Below, in pieces: positions 37,914 through 47,759 of a stretch of DNA of 64,000 bases. The translations under genes were made by a program, and so were the position numbers. The DNA is from Halioglobus maricola (GTDB taxonomy: Bacteria > Pseudomonadota > Gammaproteobacteria > Pseudomonadales > Halieaceae), in contig NZ_CP036422.1 of NCBI RefSeq assembly GCF_009388985.1, positions 3,610,501-3,674,500 on the forward strand, written 5' to 3'. The notes beneath the pieces are model-generated. The model was not told where the DNA came from. It searched no databases and saw only the letters and a program-made list of their open reading frames with translations. Each line of letters opens with the position of its first letter. Position 1 is the stretch's first letter.

Positions 37914-39608
37914 GCTGACAGGCAAATGACCGGTGGGGGCCCTGGCCCCTGCCAGTACAGCTGCCAGAGCAATATAAGCCGGGCCAGGTATTCCCTCCAG
38001 GCCCACCGCAGCGCCGTCATAGCTGGCCAACACAGTGTCCGCCAAAGCGTAAAACTCTTTCGCGCGGTACGGCGAGTTAAGCATTACCACACCTCGATGA
38101 CAGCCCTGGGCCTCGGCCAGCAGGGCTTTCAAAACCGTAGCAGGGCGCTGGTCGGCCAGCCCGGGTAAATCTTCCGCGCCACCGACAACCACCGCACTGA
38201 TAGCCGGCTCACTGACGCCGACAACATAAGCATCACACGCCCTGACCTGCTCGCGCTCAAGCGCCAGATCGAGCGCCGTGAGTGACTGATATGTAATCTC
38301 CAATTCTGGCCGCATCTGGGTAAGCGCCATTGCCATCGCGCTCGCCGATTCTGCATTGGGCATCAACAGGTGCACGCTTGATACGCTTGCAGGCAAGCCG
38401 CCCTCACCTTGCAAGGCGGTGACACTACCGGCAGCTATCCGGGCCTCAAGTTCGCGATGCGCCTCGTTGGCCAATGCGCGCCCTGCCCTGGGCTTAGATG
38501 AGGTTTCAGCTGAGGGCTCGGGCAAGGCGTACTCTGCACGCATGGCAGCAACCCTCAACGCAGATGTCCGCAGTTCAGCTTCATCGAGCTCGCCGGCGCG
38601 AACGGCGGCAGCGAGATCATCGACCAGAGCGCGCAACGCAAGGAGGCTTGCGGTATCACGCAGAAGCAGTGGCATCAATGCGATATCCGCGCCCGCCCGG
38701 AAGCACTCCAGGGTCGCTTCCAGCGGTGACAGCATCTGGCTGATGGCACCCATATCCATAGCGTCGGTGATCACCACACCCTCAAAGCCCAGTTCACCGC
38801 GCAGCAGGTCGGTAAGAATCCTGCGCGACAGGGTGGCCGGGCGCACCACGCCATTACCCGACAGGGTGCTGCTATCCAACGATGGGTACTGAATATGTGC
38901 AGTCATCACCATTGCGGGATCAGAGCGAGCGATGACAGTCGCAAAAGGCTTCAAATCGATAGCGTGGGCCTCGGCCGCGCTTCTGCTCACCAGTGGCAGC
39001 CCAGTGTGACTGTCCTGGCTAGTATCTCCATGGCCCGGGAAGTGCTTCAGGGAGGCGGCAACACCACCGTCCTGAATGCCGTCAGTGACCGCACTTCCCA
39101 GCTCGGCCACCACCTCGGGATCATCGCCAAAGGCGCGTACATGAATGACGGGGTTCGCGGGATTGCTGTTCACATCCAGGCTGGGCACGAAATTCACATT
39201 GATTCCCAGTGCCAGTAGCTCCGCTGCCTGGGCCCGTGCCATGTCACCCGCCAGCGTCGCGCGATCGCCGGGAGAGCAGGCAGCCAGAGCCATATTGCCA
39301 CTAAAACTGGTGCATTCACGGCGCGGCAAGCGGGTCACGCACCCCCCTTCCTGATCGACACCGACAAGCAGCTCGGGCGAGATACAGCGGCGCAGCTCGG
39401 CGGTCAACTCGCAGATCTGTGCGATATCGGCCAGATTTTCCCGAAACAAAATCACCCCGCCTGGCTGGATATCTCGCAGGGCCTGCACAAGATTGGCTGG
39501 CAGCTGCCGCACCGGCTCGGACCCAGTACCACTGTCGAACAGGCGGATATCCACCATCAGCTTGAGCGCAATACATTGCTCTATAGTCAGGGTGGCGGAG
39601 GATTTCAT
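37908..39608 (-). CDS. Glycoside hydrolase family 3 beta-N-acetylhexosaminidase, two-domain (NagZ-like)
   Basis: 566 residues from the ATG at 39608. The N-terminal TIM barrel carries the NagZ-specific loop KHFPGHGDTSQDSHTGLP (His general acid) and nucleophile region VVITDAMDMGAI; DQEGGCVTRLPR is also typical. Unlike E. coli NagZ (about 340 residues) it has a full C-terminal GH3_C alpha/beta domain (about 380-566), as in Gram-positive and Bacteroidetes NagZ. It removes terminal GlcNAc from muropeptides in cell-wall recycling or from chitin. No signal peptide seen, so cytoplasmic. Divergent from murA, which makes the first committed peptidoglycan precursor. Confidence 0.87.
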   Translation of the reverse strand: MKSSATLTIEQCIALKLMVDIRLFDSGTGSEPVRQLPANLVQALRDIQPGGVILFRENLADIAQICELTAELRRCISPELLVGVDQEGGCVTRLPRRECTSFSGNMALAACSPGDRATLAGDMARAQAAELLALGINVNFVPSLDVNSNPANPVIHVRAFGDDPEVVAELGSAVTDGIQDGGVAASLKHFPGHGDTSQDSHTGLPLVSRSAAEAHAIDLKPFATVIARSDPAMVMTAHIQYPSLDSSTLSGNGVVRPATLSRRILTDLLRGELGFEGVVITDAMDMGAISQMLSPLEATLECFRAGADIALMPLLLRDTASLLALRALVDDLAAAVRAGELDEAELRTSALRVAAMRAEYALPEPSAETSSKPRAGRALANEAHRELEARIAAGSVTALQGEGGLPASVSSVHLLMPNAESASAMAMALTQMRPELEITYQSLTALDLALEREQVRACDAYVVGVSEPAISAVVVGGAEDLPGLADQRPATVLKALLAEAQGCHRGVVMLNSPYRAKEFYALADTVLASYDGAAVGLEGIPGPAYIALAAVLAGARAPTGHLPVSL

Positions 39609-39787
39609 GGTCTGGCAATGTCTCAAAGGGAAGCAAAGGCCCACCATAACCGGTGCTACCCCAAGGGGTAAACCTGTTCGCGAGCTGTTCACTCACACTC
39701 CACTTGTTGGTACCCTAGCGGCCTTTCGCCTGTTGCGGCGCAAACCCCTTCGGGCCGATACACTCTTTCCTGTCACGGAGCACCAGT

Positions 39788-41068
39788 TTGGATTCCATCA
39801 TCGTCAGAGGCGGCCGCCGCCTGGACGGCACCGTCTCTACCAGCGGCTCAAAAAACGCCGCACTGCCCATCCTGTTCGCCTCTCTGTTGGCCGACGGGCG
39901 GCACGAATTTGAGAACGTCCCTCATCTGAAAGACATCCAGTCAACCGAGCAATTGCTGGAGTCTCTGGGTGCCAGTTGCCACCGGGACGGCGAGAAGTTC
40001 ATCGTCGACGTCCAGTCCGGCGGCGACCATGTCGCAGACTATGACATGGTGCGCAAGATGCGCGCGGGCATACTGTGTTTGGGCCCCCTGCTGGCCCGTT
40101 ACGGTGAGGCCAGGGTTAGCCTGCCCGGTGGTTGCGCCATCGGCTCACGCCCGATCGACCTGCACATAGAAACCATGCGTCGCCTCGGCGCAGACATCAG
40201 CAGCGACGGTGGCTACGTGATCGCGCGGGCCCAGCGTCTCGTTGGCGGACGCATCCTGTTCGAGAAAGTCACTGTGGGTGGTACCGAGAATGCCCTGATG
40301 GCCGCCAGCCTCGCCAGCGGCACCACGGTGATCGAAAACGCGGCCAAGGAGCCGGAGGTTGTCGATCTCGCTCACTGCCTGATCGGCATGGGCGCCCGGA
40401 TCGAAGGTGTGGGCACCAGTGTGATCACAGTCGAGGGGGTCGAATCTCTCAGCCCAGCAAGACACCGCATCATCCCGGATCGCATTGAGGCAGGAACCCT
40501 GTTGCTGGCCGGCGCCATCACCGGGGGCAATGTCACCGTGGACAAGTGCATCCCCGAGCACCTGTCATCGCTGGTAGACAAGCTGCGCGACGCGGGCTTC
40601 CGTATCGATGTCGCCGACGACGCCATCACCGTGAAAGCCGCCGAGGGATGTCGCGCCGTGGACATTTCCACCGCGCCCTACCCGGGCTTCCCGACTGATC
40701 TACAGGCCCAGCTAATGGCCCTGATGACCCAGGCAAAGGGCACGTCAGTCGTCACCGAGGGCATCTTCGAAAACCGCTTTATGCACGTACAGGAACTGGT
40801 GCGCCTGGGGGCCGATATCACCCCCATGACCCAGGTTGCCGTGGTCCGTGGCGAGCACGATGGACTCAGCGGCGCTCAGGTAATGGCTACCGACCTGCGC
40901 GCCAGTGCCAGCCTGGTTTTGGCGGGCCTGGTTGCTGAAGGTGAGACTGAGGTCAGCCGCATCTATCACCTGGATCGCGGCTACGAGCACCTTGAGAAAA
41001 AACTCGCCAGCCTCGGTGCAGACATTGAGCGCCGCACTGAAGAACAACCCCTGGCCGACGAACCGTAA
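39788..41068 (+). CDS. murA: UDP-N-acetylglucosamine 1-carboxyvinyltransferase
   Basis: First committed enzyme of peptidoglycan synthesis: adds enolpyruvate from PEP to UDP-GlcNAc. 426 residues. Catalytic Cys is in [16 protein letters not shown] (fosfomycin target, about residue 117). [12 protein letters not shown] and [16 protein letters not shown] are family signatures. The start is TTG at 39788 with a GGAG site 8 bases upstream; no ATG fits. The usual gammaproteobacterial partner upstream (bolA/ibaG type) is absent. Confidence 0.96.
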   Translation: MDSIIVRGGRRLDGTVSTSGSKNAALPILFASLLADGRHEFENVPHLKDIQSTEQLLESLGASCHRDGEKFIVDVQSGGDHVADYDMVRKMRAGILCLGPLLARYGEARVSLPGGCAIGSRPIDLHIETMRRLGADISSDGGYVIARAQRLVGGRILFEKVTVGGTENALMAASLASGTTVIENAAKEPEVVDLAHCLIGMGARIEGVGTSVITVEGVESLSPARHRIIPDRIEAGTLLLAGAITGGNVTVDKCIPEHLSSLVDKLRDAGFRIDVADDAITVKAAEGCRAVDISTAPYPGFPTDLQAQLMALMTQAKGTSVVTEGIFENRFMHVQELVRLGADITPMTQVAVVRGEHDGLSGAQVMATDLRASASLVLAGLVAEGETEVSRIYHLDRGYEHLEKKLASLGADIERRTEEQPLADEP

Positions 41069-41077
41069 ATAGACCGG

Positions 41078-41986
41078 TCAGGGCTGATCAGTGAGCGGTA
41101 GCTTGCGCTTGGGATGCATACCCTCGACCATCCCCATGAAAGGCGGGTGAATGGAATACCCCAGCATGCGCCGCATGTTCTCCGAGACCTCAGCAGCGGT
41201 CTCCCTGGACACAGACAGGAAATAATTCTCCTGGGTTCTCAGCCACGGCTCGCAGTACTGGGCGGTGATCGCCAAACGGCTGGCACCGCTCTGATTTTCT
41301 CCACCGCCGTGCCACAGGTTGCCCAGGAACAGAATCGCTGACCCCGCGGGCATCACCGCTCTTATGCGCGGGTCGCTGTCCTGCGGAAAGCGGTCTTCAG
41401 CCCACAAATGACTCCCGGGAATGGCCACTGTAGCGCCGTTTTCCTCGGTAAAGTCATCCACAGCGAATACTGTAGCGACGGAGAGCGCTGGCCGTGGACG
41501 CGGCCAGGGATAGAAACCGTCGTCGATATGCAGGGGCTGGGCCGGCGAGCCGGTCAGTATATTGATCACCTGCGCCTGCGAGAGCAGGTAGTTCGGCATC
41601 AGCAGCCGGTCAAGATGGGCGAGAATATGAGGGTGCTCGATGAAACGATCCGCCGCGCGAAGCTTTTCCGGCACGCCGTATATCCGCTGGGTTCGCTCGC
41701 CTTCAAATGAATTGCGCCCCATCTTTTCGAGCAACGGCCGGGATTGCTCGCGCAGCTCTTCCAGCTCGGCCAGGCTGACCAGGTCCCGCAGAATAAGGTA
41801 CCCATCGCGCATCAACTGCCCGTGCTCACAATCGATAATCTCCGAATCGACGGCATCGGCCTCATCCGGGCGGGTAAAGCCATGCGTGCCTGCCAGATCC
41901 TTGCCCACATACTGGTCAATGGAATCGATCTGCCTGAACCGCGGATCATCGCGTCCACTTTCTTCATTGCTCATGTTTTCTTCCAA
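41078..41986 (-). CDS. Phytanoyl-CoA dioxygenase (PhyH) family protein
   Basis: Fe(II)/2-oxoglutarate oxygenase of 302 residues. The metal triad is visible: His153 and Asp155 in PLHIDDGF, and His226 in GNLWHGGGENQSG, with Arg237 for 2-oxoglutarate. The N-terminal LMRDGYLILRDLV is typical. Start could also be ATG at 41974. Substrate of such enzymes ranges from phytanoyl-CoA and quorum molecules to sterols and ectoine; with the nearby P450, fad genes and TonB receptor a lipid substrate is possible but only inference. Convergent with murA. Confidence 0.9.
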   Translation of the reverse strand: MEENMSNEESGRDDPRFRQIDSIDQYVGKDLAGTHGFTRPDEADAVDSEIIDCEHGQLMRDGYLILRDLVSLAELEELREQSRPLLEKMGRNSFEGERTQRIYGVPEKLRAADRFIEHPHILAHLDRLLMPNYLLSQAQVINILTGSPAQPLHIDDGFYPWPRPRPALSVATVFAVDDFTEENGATVAIPGSHLWAEDRFPQDSDPRIRAVMPAGSAILFLGNLWHGGGENQSGASRLAITAQYCEPWLRTQENYFLSVSRETAAEVSENMRRMLGYSIHPPFMGMVEGMHPKRKLPLTDQP

Positions 41987-42099
41987 ATCTGCGACCGTCT
42001 CTTACCATAGATGTTATGGCGCCAAACAGCTATCCTGAGGGCCTGACAAGGCTCCTGCACAGAAGGCCAAGTAGTTCTGTGCAGCAGGGGAGGGATTCC

Positions 42100-42360
42100 A
42101 TGGAGCAGATAGGTATCGCGTTCACCGGCCTGGTGGCCATCTGGTTAACGCAACACCGCGATTATAACTACCGCCGCTACGCCTGCCTGTTCGGCCTCGC
42201 CGGCCAGCCTTTCTGGTTCTACAGCGCGTATATGGCCCAGCAGTGGGGCATCTTCCTGCTCTGTATTTTTTATGCCGTCGCATGGGCCAGAGGCATCAGA
42301 ACCTACTGGCTGAAGCCGGTACCGGCCGCCAGCCAATCTCCCTCCAACGCCAACGAATGA
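42100..42360 (+). CDS. Small membrane protein of unknown function
   Basis: An 86-residue protein from the ATG at 42100, which is preceded by GGGAGG. Two hydrophobic segments: EQIGIAFTGLVAIWLTQ and PFWFYSAYMAQQWGIFLLCIFYAVAW. The conserved-looking TQHRDYNYRRYACLFGLAGQPFWFY between them is rich in aromatics and Arg. I do not recognise it; it faintly resembles the short membrane proteins annotated near PnuC-type transporters. It precedes the cyclase gene by 19 bp and is probably co-transcribed with it. Confidence 0.72.
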   Translation: MEQIGIAFTGLVAIWLTQHRDYNYRRYACLFGLAGQPFWFYSAYMAQQWGIFLLCIFYAVAWARGIRTYWLKPVPAASQSPSNANE

Positions 42361-42379
42361 GCCGATAGCAGCAAACCCT

Positions 42380-45300
42380 ATGCAATGTTCCTCATGCCAA
42401 GCCGACAACGACAACAGCCACAAATTTTGTGGCCAGTGCGGCACGCCGCTGCCCCGGCCTTGTGGTGCCTGCGGTTTTGAGAACCCGCCCACGGGACGTT
42501 TTTGTGGCGGCTGTGGCACGAACCTTGAAGGTGAAGCGGCAGCGACACCGGCACAGAAAGAGCAGCTCCAGGAAACCGCGAGTAGCGGACCGGAGCGACG
42601 CCATCTGACAGTCATGTTCTGTGACCTCGTGGGCTCCACCGATCTCTCGGTGAAGTTTGATCCCGAAGACCTGCGGGACATCATCACCAGCTTCCAGACC
42701 TGCTGTGAGCAGGTGATCCGCAAACACCAGGGCTATGTCGCTCGGTATATGGGCGATGGTCTGCTCAGCTACTTTGGCTACCCTTCCGCCAGCGAATACG
42801 ACGCCGAATACGCAGTCCGTGCGGGGCTTGAAATTATCGAGGCTGTTTCGAAACTGGACCCCGGCCACGGCATCCGACTGCAGACACGGGTCGGCATTGC
42901 CAGTGGCAACGTAATTGTCGGCGATGTGATTGGCGACGGTCGCGGCTATCGCGAGGAAACCGTGGTAGGCGAGACGCCAAACCTTGCGGCACGCCTCCAG
43001 GGTCTCGCGCCTCCCGACGGGCTGGTAACGTCTTCGCACACCCAGCGCCTGGTCGGCGGCCTGTTCGAATACGAAGATATGGGCAGTCATCAACTGAAGG
43101 GCTTCGACAAGCCGGTACCCGTTTTCCGTATATCGGGTGAGTCCATGGTAGAAAGCCGCTTCGAGGCGGCCCGCAACAGCCAAGACAACGGCACCACCTA
43201 CGGCCGCGAAGGCGAACTGGGCCTGCTACAACGCACCTGGCAGCAAGCGAAATCCGGCACGGGCCAGTTGGTCCTGGTATCCGGTGAGGCGGGCATCGGC
43301 AAATCACAACTGCTGGAAAACTTTCGCTCGGAGCTAAGCAAGGCAAAAGTTGATGTGCTGCGCATGTACGGCTCACCACATGCTCTATCTACACCGCTTC
43401 ACCCCATTATCAACCTGCTCAGGCGCAAGGCCGGGATTCAACACTCCCAGACACCAGAAGAGCAGTTAGAGCTGCTCAAGGCTTTTGCCCTGCCGCGAGG
43501 TTTCCCGGACGAAGAGCTCCCACTACTGGCATCACTAGTGGGCATCTCGGCGGACGCTGGCTACGACTTGCCACCCATGCCACCCCCGGAACAGAAGTTC
43601 CGCACCATGCACGCGCTTACTCAGATGATCGCCCGGGCCGCCAATTCAACACCCGTTGTCGTTATCATGGAAGACCTGCATTGGCTGGATGCCAGCTCGT
43701 TGGATTTCATCGAGCAACTCACTTTCGTGATCGACAGACTACCGGTACTTATCCTGGCGACGGCGCGGCCTGAATTCAGCGCCCCGTGGCAAAGTGCAGC
43801 CCACGCCCACAGCCTCATTATCAATCGGCTGACGGAAGTCGCAGCGCGAGACATCATGAGCCAGGTCAGCGGCGGCAAAGATCTCCCGGAAGAGATCAGC
43901 GCTCACATTCTCAGCAAGGCGGAGGGGGTACCACTCTACGTCCAGGAACTGACGAGAGCAGTTTTGGAGGGCCCTTATGTAGAGGAACAGGACGACCGCT
44001 TTATCCTGACTGGCAATTTCCACCCTGAAGCCATACCCGAAACCCTACAAGACTCCTTGATGGCACGCCTTGACCGCATGGCACCGGTCAAGGAAGTGGC
44101 ACAAATTGCTTCCGTGCTGGGCCGGGAATTCCAGCTCTCGGTCCTCCTGTCCATCACAGCACAACCTGAGAACATTGTGCAGGATGCCCTCACCCAATTG
44201 GTGGACGCTGATATCATCGTGCGCCGCGGCATGGAACCGCATGTGTCTTACCTGTTCAAGCACGCGCTGCTACAGGATTCTGCGTACAACGCCTTACTGC
44301 GCAGCCGCAGGCGTCAGATTCACGCCCAGATCGCGATGAGCCTGAAGGACAATTTCCCAACCCACATCGAAGAGCGCCCCGAACTTCTGGCACACCACTA
44401 CACCGGTGCCGAGATGTGCGATGCCGGTTTCGACGCCTGGCACGACGCCAGCCAATACTCACTGCGTAAATTCGCCCACCGCGAGGTCTGCGACAACCTG
44501 CAGCGCGGCCTGGAACAGTGCGAAAAACTCGAAGATCGCAATGCGCGCCGACACACAGAATTCGAGATGAGATCACTGCTGGGTTCGGCATTGATGGTCA
44601 GCAAGGGACCGGGCGACAAAGAAGTGGGCGAGGCCTACGGCGAGGCGGTGAACTTCGCCGAGCAACACCCGGATCTGGCCAACACTTTCCCAGCGCAATT
44701 CGGGCTCTGTCGCTTTCTATGGGCGTCAGGTGAATTGAACAAGGCCGTGGATATGGCGCGCAAGCTGTCCGGTGCCGCCAGTGAGAAACGCGACCCGGGG
44801 CACTATATGGCGACCCATGTACTACTGGGCATCAGCCTCTGGCATGCGGGCCATAACGATCAAGCCCTGGAAAATCTGGACAGGGTCTGCAACTGCTATC
44901 AGATGCAGCGCGATGCGGGATTGTTCTTTACCTACATGATGGACTTTGGCGTATTCGGTAACTTCTATCGCTCCCTCGCACTTCAATCTCTGGGGCGCAC
45001 TGAAGAAGCCATCGTCGCCGCCCAAACCTCGCTGGATTTCGCGCGCAAGCTCGATAACCCGCACGAGATCGGCTTCGGTCTTTTGGCCAACTTCATTGGC
45101 GCCACCTTGCGCCGTGAATGGCACCAGGTATTGGCACTCACTGGCGAGTGCATCGAATTTTCCAGCGCCCAGGGATTCCCTGAATTTGTCGCCCTGGCGC
45201 GGGCTTGCCAGGGTGTAGCGCAGGTTCAGTTACTGGATCCAACCATCACCAGTCAGGCCATAGAAAGCGCGATTGAGGATTGGAAAGGGACGGGGTTCAA

Positions 45301-45484
45301 TGCCTGGCTACCCTGGCTCTACGGCCTGCTTGCAGAGTCGGCGCTCGAATTAGGAGACTACGATTGCGCCAGAAAGAGCCTTGCCAATGCTCAGATCTAC
45401 ATGGAACACCAGAACGAACGACAAGTCGAATCGATGCTCTCCGGGCTTGAGCAGAAACTTACGGGGAACACCTCTCCCGCCTGA
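42380..45484 (+). CDS. Zinc-ribbon / class III nucleotide cyclase / AAA ATPase / TPR protein
   Basis: 1034 residues. Two zinc ribbons (Cys3, 6, 17, 20 and Cys28, 31, 42, 45), a class III cyclase domain (about 73-255) with metal Asp in MFCDLVGSTD (Asp82) and MGDGLLSYFGYP (Asp126) and the transition-state Asn/Arg in PNLAARLQ (Asn201, Arg205), then an AAA/STAND-like ATPase (about 270-560) with Walker A VSGEAGIGKSQ and Walker B VVVIMEDLHWLD, and a TPR-like helical C-terminus. All catalytic cyclase residues look present, so it should make cAMP or cGMP in the cytosol under control of the ATPase. It faces a cyclic-nucleotide-binding transporter 5 bp away. Confidence 0.92.
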   Translation: MQCSSCQADNDNSHKFCGQCGTPLPRPCGACGFENPPTGRFCGGCGTNLEGEAAATPAQKEQLQETASSGPERRHLTVMFCDLVGSTDLSVKFDPEDLRDIITSFQTCCEQVIRKHQGYVARYMGDGLLSYFGYPSASEYDAEYAVRAGLEIIEAVSKLDPGHGIRLQTRVGIASGNVIVGDVIGDGRGYREETVVGETPNLAARLQGLAPPDGLVTSSHTQRLVGGLFEYEDMGSHQLKGFDKPVPVFRISGESMVESRFEAARNSQDNGTTYGREGELGLLQRTWQQAKSGTGQLVLVSGEAGIGKSQLLENFRSELSKAKVDVLRMYGSPHALSTPLHPIINLLRRKAGIQHSQTPEEQLELLKAFALPRGFPDEELPLLASLVGISADAGYDLPPMPPPEQKFRTMHALTQMIARAANSTPVVVIMEDLHWLDASSLDFIEQLTFVIDRLPVLILATARPEFSAPWQSAAHAHSLIINRLTEVAARDIMSQVSGGKDLPEEISAHILSKAEGVPLYVQELTRAVLEGPYVEEQDDRFILTGNFHPEAIPETLQDSLMARLDRMAPVKEVAQIASVLGREFQLSVLLSITAQPENIVQDALTQLVDADIIVRRGMEPHVSYLFKHALLQDSAYNALLRSRRRQIHAQIAMSLKDNFPTHIEERPELLAHHYTGAEMCDAGFDAWHDASQYSLRKFAHREVCDNLQRGLEQCEKLEDRNARRHTEFEMRSLLGSALMVSKGPGDKEVGEAYGEAVNFAEQHPDLANTFPAQFGLCRFLWASGELNKAVDMARKLSGAASEKRDPGHYMATHVLLGISLWHAGHNDQALENLDRVCNCYQMQRDAGLFFTYMMDFGVFGNFYRSLALQSLGRTEEAIVAAQTSLDFARKLDNPHEIGFGLLANFIGATLRREWHQVLALTGECIEFSSAQGFPEFVALARACQGVAQVQLLDPTITSQAIESAIEDWKGTGFNAWLPWLYGLLAESALELGDYDCARKSLANAQIYMEHQNERQVESMLSGLEQKLTGNTSPA

Positions 45485-45489
45485 TACAG

Positions 45490-47733
45490 CTAGGCCAGCA
45501 CTACGCGCAAAGTGGATGTAGTCAATTGCAGGCGCCGGGTTACCAGACGCAGCATGAAGCTGTGGAACTGCGAAGCGATATGAGGGTGATCTCGATTCAG
45601 ACGCTCCCCCTCTTCCCGTGTGAACACATATAGCTCTCCACCGTCGTCGACTATGACACTCGCTGTACGCGGCGTCCCCAGGTAAAAACCCACTTCACCA
45701 AACACGGTACCCGACGAGGCGCGCCGGATCCGATGCATGGTTTCCAGGTCCGTGCCCAGGTAGACCGACGCACTGCAGGTTTCGAGCAGAAAGAGTTCAT
45801 CAGAGGGCTCTCCCTCACGGGCGAGAATGTCTCCTGCTACTGCTCTGCGCTGCTCGAAATAGGAAAGAAGAATCTCGACGTTTTCCCACGAACCGAGCGC
45901 ATCATAGAACTGGTTCAGCAGGCTGGCCTCCTGCTGCTCAACCACCTGCCCCGATAGCACTTGCTCTTCACACCATTCCAACCCTCGATCGAGATCCTGC
46001 ATCACCTCCACACAGTCCATGCTTTCGTAGTCGAAACCGCTGGAACGCAGCTGCCCCATCATGCTGTCGCTCAGGCCCGTCATCACCAGCACGAAGCCTG
46101 TCTTCGCCGCTTCCTGGGCAATCCGCGTAAAACTGTTGGCCGCCGAGGCATCCATATCGTTCACTTCATTGAAATCAAACAGCAGGAATCGCAGCGGCTT
46201 CCGCTCTCTGGCCTGACGCCATTTATCCAGCCGCGCGACGAGATCAGCGGAGGTACCAAAGAAAAGATAACCCTGTAATTTGGCCACCAGAATCTGCTCA
46301 CCGTGCTCACCCAGGAATGCGGCCTCCGCCTGGTTGCGGTCAACATTACTGCTCAGCTGGGCACCAGTGAGCGAGTAACGCACAACATTGATGCGACTGT
46401 AGTTCACGACAAAAAGTACAACGGCACAGAGCAGGCCGACGACCACGCCCTCGAGGAAGCCCACCAGCACCACCACGCCCACGATGATCCAGATGACGCC
46501 GTATTCCAGCGATGGCATCTGCGACCGAGACTCCAGCAGCCACTGCTGCAGGAAAGTCCAGCCCAGGTAGATCAGCAGGCCAGCCAACACCGGCTTAGGC
46601 AACCATGCCAACACATCGAGGCCGCCGTACAGAGTAGCCGCACACAGTGCCGCCGCAACGATTCCTACCCAGCGACTGGGCGGCGCCCCAACGTCCATGG
46701 CCAACTTCGATAGCGCCATGGAGGGTAGCGCCGTTAGCCCCCCGGTCAATCCGCTCAAGGTGTTTGCCCAGCCAGACACCCGCAACTCACGATTGATATC
46801 AACACCACGTTGCTGCAACAGCGAGAGCCCGCTGACAGTGAGCATTAACGAGACCGCACTCAACATGATAATGGTGAGAAAACTACCCGGATGCATGAAC
46901 AGGGCGTTCCAATGAATATCGCTCGCTGATGTGAAGAGCACCGGATTTATCACCTTCGCCTCGCCCTCGGGGAAAGGACCGAGCAAGACGCCTTCTGCCA
47001 TCAGCATCGACGGCGTATAGCCAACACCATAGGCTGCGGCAAAGAAGCTGAGGCACAAAGCTATAAAAATGGCTGGCATCACAATCGCCCCTGAGAAGCG
47101 GCGCAACGCCTGGTCGAATACCAGTGCCGCGACGCATGCGGGCACCCAGCGCATCAGGCTCTCATACTCGAGCAGGAGGCTAACCTCCACAACGCTCTCC
47201 AGCGACAAATCAGTCGCCACCTTGAACCCACCCAAAGTCATCAGCAGGCCGGCACCGGCAAAGTACCCGCCCATCACCGAATGAGGCAGGTAGCGCACCA
47301 AACCTCCGAGACGCAATAGTCCAATCGCTGTGAGTGCCAGACCGGTTAGCAGCGCAACCAGCGCTATAGAGGCAAGAGCTGTTGCAGCCAGATCGGAGGC
47401 GGGCAAATCTGCCGGGAGGGACGCGACAACCAGAGTGACCATCAAAGCCAGGATTGGCACCGTGTCGTCGTCAGGCAAAGCCAGCACAGGCCGACAAACA
47501 CTGAGCATAGTAATGAAACTACCGGCAACAACCGCGGTGGAAACAGAGGCGTTGATACCGACAAATACGCTGTCGGCCAATTGGCCGTTAAAGATCAACG
47601 CGGCAAAACTCACGCATGAAATGAGCGCCACGAGGCCCGAGACGAGGCCGGCCAGTAGCGAAGATACCAGCTTCTCGGTAAAGGCCGGCGAGAGAGAGAA
47701 ACCGGCTTTATTGCGATTAATGTACTGCTTCAT
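45490..47733 (-). CDS. SulP anion transporter with STAS and cyclic-nucleotide-binding domains
   Basis: 747 residues. The SulP membrane domain (about 20-450, roughly 14 segments) resembles sulfate/bicarbonate carriers; it is followed by a STAS domain (about 478-585, with DFNEVNDMDASAANSF) and a cNMP-binding domain (about 625-740). The phosphate-binding cassette of the last is intact (FGEVGFYLGTPRTASV: FGE and Arg689-Thr-Ala), so cAMP or cGMP binding is likely. It is 26 bp downstream of the TonB receptor and may be read with it. Solute: sulfate, bicarbonate or an organic anion; undetermined. Confidence 0.92.
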   Translation of the reverse strand: MKQYINRNKAGFSLSPAFTEKLVSSLLAGLVSGLVALISCVSFAALIFNGQLADSVFVGINASVSTAVVAGSFITMLSVCRPVLALPDDDTVPILALMVTLVVASLPADLPASDLAATALASIALVALLTGLALTAIGLLRLGGLVRYLPHSVMGGYFAGAGLLMTLGGFKVATDLSLESVVEVSLLLEYESLMRWVPACVAALVFDQALRRFSGAIVMPAIFIALCLSFFAAAYGVGYTPSMLMAEGVLLGPFPEGEAKVINPVLFTSASDIHWNALFMHPGSFLTIIMLSAVSLMLTVSGLSLLQQRGVDINRELRVSGWANTLSGLTGGLTALPSMALSKLAMDVGAPPSRWVGIVAAALCAATLYGGLDVLAWLPKPVLAGLLIYLGWTFLQQWLLESRSQMPSLEYGVIWIIVGVVVLVGFLEGVVVGLLCAVVLFVVNYSRINVVRYSLTGAQLSSNVDRNQAEAAFLGEHGEQILVAKLQGYLFFGTSADLVARLDKWRQARERKPLRFLLFDFNEVNDMDASAANSFTRIAQEAAKTGFVLVMTGLSDSMMGQLRSSGFDYESMDCVEVMQDLDRGLEWCEEQVLSGQVVEQQEASLLNQFYDALGSWENVEILLSYFEQRRAVAGDILAREGEPSDELFLLETCSASVYLGTDLETMHRIRRASSGTVFGEVGFYLGTPRTASVIVDDGGELYVFTREEGERLNRDHPHIASQFHSFMLRLVTRRLQLTTSTLRVVLA

Positions 47734-47759
47734 TCAGGCCACATAGCCCTTGCCACCGC

